From NCBI GenBank assembly GCA_023415475.1, contig JAEZKL010000094.1:1-21030 (forward strand): 21,030 nucleotides of DNA, written 5' to 3'. The position numbers and the translations under genes are program-made. Shown piece after piece: positions 14,950 to 21,030 of the stretch. Within the stretch, counting starts at the first letter, position 1. Each line of letters begins with the position of its first letter. The notes beneath the pieces were generated by a model. That model made no database searches and had not been told where the DNA came from. It worked only from the letters and a program-made list of their open reading frames with translations. This DNA comes from Bacillota bacterium. GTDB lineage: Bacteria > Bacillota > Clostridia > Lachnospirales > Lachnospiraceae.

Positions 14950-16170
14950 TTAAAATCTTACACGGATTGTACTGATTACTCCGTCTAAGTATTCTTTCTT
15001 CTCTTTTAATTCCTGTTCTGTCATACTTGCTGTAATAAAGGCATACTCACCGGTAACACCCGGTGCAATAACCTCTTCGACCTCGCCAAAGAGCTTCCCT
15101 GCCTCGGACTTAGCAATCTCTTTCTCTCCTGCTACGCGGATAAAGAAACGATGCTGCACGCGGTTGATATCGGTCAGCTCCAATTTCCTGCTGCTCCAAA
15201 TCGTCCATATATTTTTTCCGATATGCTTAGCAGCATCTACAACATCTGCCACCACAGCACTTGCAGTCGGCAGCTTACCTGCGCCGCTTCCATAGAACAT
15301 TACATCTCCAATCACGTTTCCTCTTACAAAGATTCCATTAAACACATCATTTACACTAAAAAGTGGGTGATTAGCCTTAATCAGAACCGGAGCCACCATA
15401 GCATATACTTTAGAGTCATTGTCACGGATACTGGTGGCAAACAACTTGATTCTGGCACCCAGGGCTTTCGCATATTTAATATCGGTATCTGTAATCTTCG
15501 TGATGCCTTCCGTATGAATATCTTCAAAATCCACCTGCATACCAAACGCCAGGGAAGAGAGAATTGCTATCTTTCTGCAAGCATCCTGTCCCTCTATATC
15601 TGCTGCCGGATTGCGTTCCGCATAGCCCATATTCTTCGCATTCTGTAAGGCGGTATCAAAATCAATGCCTTCCTCACTCATTCTGGATAAGATATAGTTT
15701 GTCGTTCCATTCAGAATACCGGTAATTTCTACAATTTCATCAGCAGTCAGGGATTGGTTTAAGGGCCTGATGATTGGAATACCGCCACCGACACTCGCTT
15801 CAAAGAGGAAATTCAAGTTGCGTTCCTTCGCCATGTCCAGAAGCTCGGCACCATGCTTGGCTACCAATTCTTTATTGGAGGTAACAACACTCTTTCCCTT
15901 TATTAGAGCTTGTTTCACGAAGGTATAAGCGGGTTCGACTCCTCCCATGACTTCTACAATGACCTTTATCTCCGGATCCTCCATAATAATATTAACATCA
16001 TGAACCAGCTTTTCCATGATCGGATCTCCCGGAAATTCTCTCAGGTCCAGAACGTATTTAATATTAATCTGATCTCCTGCCCTCTTCTTAATGCTCTCAC
16101 CATTGATTCCTAGTACCTCAACTACACCGGAACCTATCGTGCCGTATCCTAAGACTGCTATATTAATCAT
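14950..16170 (-). CDS. hom: Homoserine dehydrogenase
   Basis: The enzyme reduces aspartate semialdehyde to homoserine with NAD(P)H. The 406-aa protein has the Rossmann motif VLGYGTIGSGVV (near 6-17), SNKELVAKHG (about 98-107), EASVGGGIPI (123-132), GILNGTTNYILSRM (150-163) and AERNPAADIEGQDACRKIAIL (183-204), with catalytic Lys and Asp in the last. It ends in an ACT-type domain (HRFFIRVAGE..., about 325-400) expected to sense threonine. AGGAGG lies 7 nt before ATG 16170; an adjoining GTG one codon earlier is less favoured. It is followed after about 220 nt by the ApgM-like gene. Confidence 0.96.
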   Translation of the reverse strand: MINIAVLGYGTIGSGVVEVLGINGESIKKRAGDQINIKYVLDLREFPGDPIMEKLVHDVNIIMEDPEIKVIVEVMGGVEPAYTFVKQALIKGKSVVTSNKELVAKHGAELLDMAKERNLNFLFEASVGGGIPIIRPLNQSLTADEIVEITGILNGTTNYILSRMSEEGIDFDTALQNAKNMGYAERNPAADIEGQDACRKIAILSSLAFGMQVDFEDIHTEGITKITDTDIKYAKALGARIKLFATSIRDNDSKVYAMVAPVLIKANHPLFSVNDVFNGIFVRGNVIGDVMFYGSGAGKLPTASAVVADVVDAAKHIGKNIWTIWSSRKLELTDINRVQHRFFIRVAGEKEIAKSEAGKLFGEVEEVIAPGVTGEYAFITASMTEQELKEKKEYLDGVISTIRVRF

Positions 16171-16289
16171 CACTGCTCCTCCTGTTCTGTAGCAACTATC
16201 ATCTCTTTCAGCAAAGTCTATCTATTATGTCAATTCATCCCGGAAGAACAAGGAGTGAGCACCTATGTGCGAACTTCGCAGTTCTTCTC

Positions 16290-16320
16290 ATGTGAATTAA
16301 TGTTTTCTATTAATTCACAT
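16290..16320 (-). other. Perfect 12-bp hairpin between the ACT gene and hom
   Basis: ATGTGAATTAAT and ATTAATTCACAT flank a 7-nt loop and begin at the last base of the ACT-protein stop codon. A small GAACT-TCGC-AGTTC hairpin follows at 16271-16284. Neither is followed by T residues on the minus strand, so they look like structures for processing or stability rather than terminators. Confidence 0.55.
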
Positions 16321-16760
16321 TATTCTCTGGAAACCATCTTAACAAAGTGAATACCATCCATTGCTTCAATCGATTCAATCATTTGTGAGGTACTGTCGGT
16401 TTGCGGCAATATCTCAATGCTAAGGGTCAATAAAGCTATTCCGTTTACCGGAATACTTTGATGAATCGTAAGGATGTTTGCCTCACATTTAGCTACCTGG
16501 TTCAGAACCTTAGAAAGTAACCCCGGCATATCGTCCATCTGAAGCATAAAGGTAATTGTCTTTCCTCTGGTATTTTCATAAAACGGGAATATATCATCGC
16601 GATATTTATAAAAGGAACTTCTGCTGATTTCTACCGCATCGGTAGCCTCCTGAACAGTCATAACCCGTTCGGAATCAAGAAGTCTTTTTGCCTCCACTAC
16701 CTTTAATAATACCTCAGGTACCGCTTTCTTTTTTACAATAAAATACTGATCCTCTTTCAT
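16320..16760 (-). CDS. ACT domain-containing protein (PheB/UPF0735 family)
   Basis: The 146-aa protein has an N-terminal part that looks like a small helix-turn-helix (MTVQEATDAVEISRSSFYKY, about 34-53) and then an ACT domain (TITFMLQMDDMPGLLSKVLNQVA, about 68-140). This is the layout of PheB/UPF0735 proteins. ACT domains bind amino acids. Its place at the head of hom-apgM-lysC suggests it senses threonine or a related amino acid and may regulate this operon, which is inference. AGGAGG lies 10 nt before the ATG. Confidence 0.88.
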   Translation of the reverse strand: MKEDQYFIVKKKAVPEVLLKVVEAKRLLDSERVMTVQEATDAVEISRSSFYKYRDDIFPFYENTRGKTITFMLQMDDMPGLLSKVLNQVAKCEANILTIHQSIPVNGIALLTLSIEILPQTDSTSQMIESIEAMDGIHFVKMVSRE

Positions 16761-16854
16761 GTGTTTAACACCTCCTGATATTTTTCAGGTAGCATATGTA
16801 TGGAACCACAGTGTATGTATTTACATCAAATACAATTGTCTTTCTAAGAAAGAT

Positions 16855-16883
16855 ATACTACCATATATTTATTCGTAATGCAA
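16855..16883 (-). promoter_or_regulatory. Promoter of the ACT-hom-apgM-lysC operon
   Basis: Minus-strand TTGCAT (16878-16883) and TAGTAT (16855-16860) are separated by 17 nt, about 95 nt before the first start codon. Confidence 0.6.
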
Positions 16884-17098
16884 TAGCATTTTACCATCTT
16901 CTGCCCAAAAAATAAAGATTTGTTACTTATGCTTGAATGAGATGGGATATTTATTAATGTTTTTGTATAAAAATTAATTACTAAGGTTTTAAGCTTTTAT
17001 GTTGTATCTATTCACGGGTATATTCTAAAGTATGCTTCCAAATATGTGTAAGCATATCGGGGATATACTCCCTGTACAAGTGTGGTCCATACCTTGAA

Positions 17099-17151
17099 AG
17101 ACATAAATTAAGGTTAACTATTAATCGATAGTTAACCTTAGTCTATGTCTT
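17099..17151 (-). terminator. Terminator of the amino acid ABC operon
   Basis: TAAGGTTAACTAT (17109-17121) and its perfect complement (17128-17140) form a 13-bp stem with a 6-nt loop. An outer AAGACATA/TATGTCTT pair extends it. It starts within about 6 nt of the ATPase stop codon. The T tract is poor (AATTTATG), so I call it with moderate confidence. Confidence 0.55.
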
Positions 17152-17156
17152 AATTA

Positions 17157-17879
17157 TTATAAGATTTTTGATAAAAACTCCTGTAGTCTAGGATGAGTAG
17201 GATGATCAAAGAATTTATCGGGTGTATTCTGTTCCACAATCATTCCTTCGTCCATGAAGAGGATACGGGTAGCCACCTTCTTTGCAAAGCGCATCTCATG
17301 GGTAACAACCACCATAGTCATTCCTTCATCCGCCAGCTGTGCCATCAGATCAAGAACCTCACCGACCATCTCAGGATCAAGAGCAGATGTCGGTTCATCA
17401 AAGAGCATTACATCCGGGCTCATTGCAAGTGCACGTACGATTGCTATTCGTTGCTTCTGCCCGCCGGATAATTGATTTGGATAAGCTTTGGCCTTTTCTG
17501 TTAGTCCAATTCGCTGCAGCAATTCGTATGCCTTAATCTCTGCCTGCTCCTTCGTCATAAGTCCATGCTTAACCGGAGCCAGTGTAATATTCTCTAGTAC
17601 AGAAAGATGGGGAAAGAGATTAAACTGCTGAAATACCATACCCATCTTGCAGCGTATCTTATTAATATCTGCATTCTTATCGGTTATGTTGATTCCTTCA
17701 AACCAGATCTCACCTGCGGTAGGAACCTCAAGTAGGTTCAGACAGCGTAAAAAGGTTGACTTTCCGGAACCGGAGGGTCCTATCACTACTACCTTTTCAC
17801 CCTTTTGGATCGTCTCATTGATGCCGTTTAGCACCTGCTGTTGACCGAAAGCTTTCTGTAAATTTTTAGTGACGATCAC
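17157..17879 (-). CDS. Polar amino acid ABC transporter ATP-binding protein
   Basis: The 240-aa ATPase powers uptake of a polar amino acid. It has Walker A GPSGSGKST (about 33-41), LNLLE, the Q-loop in MVFQQFNLFPHLSVLENI, signature LSGGQKQR (about 135-142), Walker B VMLFDEPTSALDPE and the H-loop VVTHEM. It is closest to the GlnQ/HisP group. The chosen start is GTG 17879, matching the family's MIxxKNLxKxFG opening, with AAAGGGGG about 10 nt upstream. A TTG at 17900 would add seven residues but starts before that site. It overlaps the permease end by 14 nt, indicating translational coupling. Confidence 0.93.
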   Translation of the reverse strand: MIVTKNLQKAFGQQQVLNGINETIQKGEKVVVIGPSGSGKSTFLRCLNLLEVPTAGEIWFEGINITDKNADINKIRCKMGMVFQQFNLFPHLSVLENITLAPVKHGLMTKEQAEIKAYELLQRIGLTEKAKAYPNQLSGGQKQRIAIVRALAMSPDVMLFDEPTSALDPEMVGEVLDLMAQLADEGMTMVVVTHEMRFAKKVATRILFMDEGMIVEQNTPDKFFDHPTHPRLQEFLSKIL

Positions 17880-18558
17880 CCTTAGCCAACCCCCTTTCAA
17901 AAATATTTAACAGCTTAGTTAAGCCCATTACCAGTACGAGATAGCATGCTGCTGCGATTATTAAAGGCGGCAGGATGTCCCAGGTTCTGGACCCCACATA
18001 TTGAGCTGCTTTTGTTAAATCCGTTACCGCAATAACGCCAGCCACAGAGGTCTCCTTAATCAATACGATAAACTCATTGCCAAGTGCAGGCAGGATGTTA
18101 CGGATTGCTTGGGGCAATATAATTAACTTCATTGTCTGAAGATAATTAAGTCCTAAGGATCTACCGGCTTCCATCTGACCGCGGTCTATGGATTCAATAC
18201 CGGCACGGATAATCTCCGCCACATAAGCACCGGAGTTAATACCAAAGCACACTGCTCCGACCACAAGCTCGTTTGTATTACGGGATGTAAAAATCAGATT
18301 GTAGATAATCAATAGCTGTACCATCAAAGGTGTTCCGCGAATGATATTGATATATACATTACATATTGCTACCAGCCATCGCATCTTAGAATTCATGGCA
18401 GTGACCTTAACAATTGCTACCAGTACGCCGATGGCACTACCTAAAAGGATTGCAAAGAAGGATATCAAAAGTGTAATCTTCAAACCATCCAGGTATGCCA
18501 GATATCGCTGATCCGGAATTATCGCATTATAAAAGTGTTCGCGCAAACTCTCTAACAA
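17866..18558 (-). CDS. Polar amino acid ABC transporter permease
   Basis: The 230-aa inner-membrane subunit of the HisM/GlnP family has about five hydrophobic segments, starting GLKITLLISFFAILLGSAIGV. The EAA loop that docks the ATPase is EAGRSLGLNYLQTMKLIILPQAIRNILPAL (about 132-161). The motif IRGTPLMVQL is typical of amino acid importers. The start is TTG with GGAGG 7 nt upstream, and no better codon is near. Only one permease is present, so it probably works as a homodimer. Confidence 0.93.
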   Translation of the reverse strand: MLESLREHFYNAIIPDQRYLAYLDGLKITLLISFFAILLGSAIGVLVAIVKVTAMNSKMRWLVAICNVYINIIRGTPLMVQLLIIYNLIFTSRNTNELVVGAVCFGINSGAYVAEIIRAGIESIDRGQMEAGRSLGLNYLQTMKLIILPQAIRNILPALGNEFIVLIKETSVAGVIAVTDLTKAAQYVGSRTWDILPPLIIAAACYLVLVMGLTKLLNIFERGLAKGDRH

Positions 18559-18604
18559 TTTCCTACCTCCTAATAAAACATTTATTCATATAAACAAAGA
18601 CAGA

Positions 18605-18627
18605 GGCTGTTGATATTGATAACAGCC
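18605..18627 (-). other. Intercistronic hairpin between binding protein and permease
   Basis: GGCTGTT and AACAGCC form a 7-bp stem over a 9-nt loop in the 102-nt gap. No T tract follows. Such hairpins after binding-protein genes can stabilise the upstream message so that more lipoprotein than permease is made; that role is inferred here. Confidence 0.5.
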
Positions 18628-18660
18628 CCCGGTTACTCAGTGAGAATTCGACACGAACTA

Positions 18661-19401
18661 CTATTTTGTATGATTTGCCGTAAATTCTTCAATCTTACCA
18701 TTATCCTTTAAATCCTGGATTACCTTATTGATGTCCTCCAGCAACTCTGCATTGCCCTTCTTTACTGCAATTGCATACTTATCCTGGAATAATGCTCCGT
18801 CAAGAATTGCTAATTCCGGATTTGCTGCTATTAATTCTTCCGCAGGGAATTGGTCCATAACGATGCAATCAATTTTGCCATTCTTAAGATCCTCAGCTGC
18901 CTGAGCAAATTTAGTATAGCGCCTTACTTCCTTTGCTGCGAGACCGGAAACATAAAAATCAGCGATATTTCCCTGTTGAACACCTACCACCTTATCCGTT
19001 AAATCATCATCCGATACAGCGCTGACTGCAGGTGTAGCCTTATTAACCACAACGACCTCTGTTGAATCAACATAATCAATTGAGAAATCCATAACCTTTT
19101 TACGCTCTTCATCCACAGATACACCGGCAGCTACGAAGTCAACGGTTCCATTCTGTACTGCAAGCAGTGCACCATCGAAATCCATATTCCTGATTTCAAG
19201 CTTTTTCCCCATTGCATCGGCAATTGCCTGAGCAATATCCATATCAACACCTACAACCTCATTACCCTCCATATACTCATAAGGAGCGAAGCCAGCTTCG
19301 GTTCCGACAATCAAGGTATCGCTTTCCTTTTTGCCACAGCCGACAAACATAGTAGCAGTCAGTGCTGTAACTACAATCATACTAACAATTCTTTTCTTCA
19401 T
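18661..19401 (-). CDS. Polar amino acid ABC transporter substrate-binding lipoprotein
   Basis: The 246-aa protein begins with a lipoprotein signal (MKKR, then a hydrophobic run to MFVGC); cysteine 22 would be lipid-modified. The mature part is a family 3 solute-binding protein: LIVGTEAGFAPYEY (about 29-42), VVGVDMDIAQAIADAMGKKLE, VDFVAAGVSVDEERKKVMDFS, and a C-terminal half with VGVQQGNIADFYV and AIAVKKGN. The amino acid bound cannot be fixed by eye. AAAGGG lies about 8 nt before the ATG. It follows cheW by only 38 nt, so it may also receive transcripts from prfB-cheW. Confidence 0.93.
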   Translation of the reverse strand: MKKRIVSMIVVTALTATMFVGCGKKESDTLIVGTEAGFAPYEYMEGNEVVGVDMDIAQAIADAMGKKLEIRNMDFDGALLAVQNGTVDFVAAGVSVDEERKKVMDFSIDYVDSTEVVVVNKATPAVSAVSDDDLTDKVVGVQQGNIADFYVSGLAAKEVRRYTKFAQAAEDLKNGKIDCIVMDQFPAEELIAANPELAILDGALFQDKYAIAVKKGNAELLEDINKVIQDLKDNGKIEEFTANHTK

Positions 19402-19439
19402 ATCATATCGCCCTTTCTCTGATGCCTAAAAGTAAAATC

Positions 19440-19895
19440 TTATTTCTTAATGACTGACTTAATTTTGCTTTGTTCATCCTCGGATAAAATCCCATCCTGA
19501 TTCAGAATCACAATCAATCGGTCATCAATATTTGCTACCAGCTTCATATATGAAGTATCCTTACTCTTAACGATGTCAGGTACATCAAATATCTGTTCCT
19601 CTTCAAACTGAACAATCTCGGACATTTTATCTACTTCATAAGCTATTTGGATACCATTTGAGGTCGTGATAATAAATCTGGTATCATCATTTGGCTGGGT
19701 ATCCGCTAAACCGAATTTTCTACGAAGACTGTAAACCGGGATCACATCGCCTCTAAGCTTAATAATACCTTTTAGGTTATTCGAAAAGCTTGCCACCGGT
19801 TCGATGTTCATAAACTTCTCGATGATATTAACTTCCATAATATCCATTCCGTACTCTCTGTCTCCAAGCATGAATACTGCCTGTTTTGTTTGCAC
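19440..19895 (-). CDS. CheW-like chemotaxis adaptor protein
   Basis: CheW couples chemoreceptors to the CheA kinase. The 151-aa product is a single CheW domain: QAVFMLGDREYGMDIMEVNIIEK, SFSNNLKGIIKLRGDVIPVYSLRRKFGL (about 40-65), the TRFIITTSNGIQIAYEVDKMSEIV strand region, and ANIDDRLIVILNQDGIL near the end. The start is GTG 19895 with AGGAGGGG 5 nt upstream; a longer frame from 19946 would overlap prfB. The gene lies 14 nt after prfB and has no chemotaxis neighbours here, so it is an orphan copy. It may be the general CheW or a CheV-like spare. Confidence 0.93.
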   Translation of the reverse strand: MQTKQAVFMLGDREYGMDIMEVNIIEKFMNIEPVASFSNNLKGIIKLRGDVIPVYSLRRKFGLADTQPNDDTRFIITTSNGIQIAYEVDKMSEIVQFEEEQIFDVPDIVKSKDTSYMKLVANIDDRLIVILNQDGILSEDEQSKIKSVIKK

Positions 19896-19909
19896 TGGTA
19901 CCCCTCCTT

Positions 19910-21030
19910 TTAGGATTCTTTGCTGGTGTTGTTTTGTGCGTTCCATTTTAAATATGCGTTTATAAATGGATCCAGATTACCATCCAATACGCTGATGGCA
20001 TTTCCGACTTCCTCATTTGTACGATGATCCTTTACTAAGGTATAAGGTTGCATCACATAGGACCGAATCTGATTGCCCCAGGCGATGTCCTTCACTTCAC
20101 CACGGATACCTGAGATCTTCTCAAGGTTCTCCTGCTGCTTTAAAAGATACAGCTTGGCCTTCAGCATCTTCATCGCCTTATCCTTGTTCTGCAGCTGGGA
20201 ACGCTCATTCTGACATTGCACTACGATATTCGTCGGCAGATGGGTAATACGAATGGCAGAGGAGGTCTTATTAACATGCTGGCCACCGGCTCCACTAGAC
20301 CTAAAGGTGTCAATCCTCAAATCCTCTTCATTAATCTCTATTCCCATATCCTCCTCAATATCCGGCATTACATCACAGGATACAAAAGAGGTCTGTCGTT
20401 TTCCCGCAGCATTGAAGGGCGAAATACGTACTAATCTGTGTACACCTCGTTCGGATTTTAGATAACCATATGCGTTCTCACCACTAATCTCCAGGGTTAC
20501 CGATTTTAGACCTGCTTCTTCTCCCTCGAGAAAATCAATCATCTCTGACGAAAATCCCTTTTTATCAGCCCATCTCTGGTACATACGGCATAACATACTG
20601 GCCCAGTCACAGCTCTCTGTTCCGCCGGCACCCGCATGTAAGGTAATAATTGCATTATACTTATCATAATCACCGGACAAAAGGGTCCTAAGCTTAAGCT
20701 CCTCCAGGTCCTTAATAAAAATATTCAAGGCTTCTTCAATCTCAGGAAGCAAGCTGGCATCGTTCTCTTCATAGCCCATTTGTATCAAGGTCTGAACATC
20801 CTCAAAATCCCTCTTCAGATGATTATATTCATCGATGGTATCCTTGAGATTCTTCAATTCCTTCATATAGCCCTGTGCTTTGTCGTTATTATCCCAAAAC
20901 CCGGGTTCTTCCATGGTTTGTTCAATTTCTCTGACTCTTAGACTCTTATTAGCCAGGTCAAAGTGAATCCCCCACTTCAATCAATGGCTTATCGTAAGTA
21001 CTTAATGTATATTTATACTGATCTAACTCA
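19910..21030 (-). CDS. prfB: Peptide chain release factor 2, with programmed +1 frameshift (5' end outside window)
   Basis: RF2 ends translation at UGA and UAA. The first part, from the window edge (ELDQYKYTLS... to GDSL, 21029-20961), ends at an in-frame TGA (20958-20960). The rest continues in the +1 frame from GAC CTG GCT as DLANKSLRVREIEQTMEEPGFWD. This is the classical CTT-TGA-C autoregulatory site. The second part has the stop-codon-reading SPF (in VRISPFNAAG) and the catalytic GGQ (in SSGAGGQHVNK). About 23 codons of the zero frame are visible and only one or two, including the start codon, should be missing. A TTG frame beginning at 20980 (MKWGIHF) is not the real start. Confidence 0.95.
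20958..20973 (-). promoter_or_regulatory. RF2 programmed frameshift signal
   Basis: On the minus strand GGGGG (20969-20973) acts as the Shine-Dalgarno-like stimulator, then ATTCA, then the slip codon CTT and stop TGA followed by C. When RF2 is scarce the ribosome slips +1 on CTT and makes full-length RF2. The spacing from GGGGG to CTT is 5 nt, against 3 nt in the E. coli gene. Confidence 0.9.

Larger units (their letters stand above)
16761..17156. other. Intergenic region before the threonine operon
   Basis: The 396 nt contain the operon promoter (16855-16883), an untranslated leader of about 90 nt with a small TCTTTCTTAGAAAGA palindrome, and the terminator-like stem at 17099-17151. I see no T-box specifier or anti-terminator sequence, no lysine riboswitch, and no believable small gene. 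The middle part (about 16900-17090) is AT-rich and without recognisable features. Confidence 0.5.

Noticed and set aside
15151..15648. Plus-strand frame of 165 codons opposite hom
   Set aside because: It mirrors a well-conserved dehydrogenase and has no start signals.
16761..16860. Possible T-box or lysine riboswitch before the threonine operon
   Set aside because: The leader is only about 90 nt and contains none of the conserved T-box or lysine-aptamer blocks.
20961..20980. TTG start giving a 356-aa RF2 beginning MKWGIHF
   Set aside because: The upstream frame ends at CTT-TGA-C and encodes a typical RF2 N-terminus, so this is the frameshift site and not a start.

Overview
The window reads as ordinary chromosome from an anaerobic Firmicute of the Lachnospiraceae (Clostridium XIVa; Lachnoclostridium/Anaerocolumna-like). 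Grounds are the moderately low GC, strong AGGAGG ribosome-binding sites, -35/-10 promoters with 17-nt spacers, an FMN riboswitch before ribU, an ApgM-type enzyme in the threonine operon, and protein sequences close to what I recall from that family. Almost everything is on the minus strand, so operons are read from high to low coordinates. No CRISPR array, prophage or complete transposase gene is visible.

From the right edge leftwards: prfB (release factor 2) enters from outside the window and carries its programmed frameshift site; then a lone cheW, then a polar amino acid ABC transporter (lipoprotein, permease, ATPase). Next is a threonine/aspartate-family operon: an ACT-domain protein, homoserine dehydrogenase, an ApgM-like protein placed as a homoserine kinase, and aspartokinase, ending in a clear terminator. 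A divergent plus-strand gene encodes a small HExxH protein resembling SprA-related putative metalloproteases. Then come tex and a DUF218 membrane protein, followed by ribU under an FMN riboswitch.

At 6.2-7.1 kb lies the only scarred region: an AraC/GyrI-type regulator broken by a large internal deletion, abutted by a 278-bp near-perfect palindrome that looks like a miniature inverted-repeat element. Left of that are two operons for tRNA maturation and t6A synthesis: tsaE-tsaB-rimI-zinc ribbon, and rnz-hypothetical-tsaD. They are followed by ispD and a tRNA-Ser gene with its own strong promoter.

Translation and tRNA quality dominate the window (prfB, tsaB/D/E, rimI, rnz, tRNA-Ser, tex). No radically new system is evident. 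The items most worth a second look are the palindromic element with 3-bp direct flanks, the SprA-like protein, the broken AraC gene, and the unusual spacing at the RF2 frameshift site.
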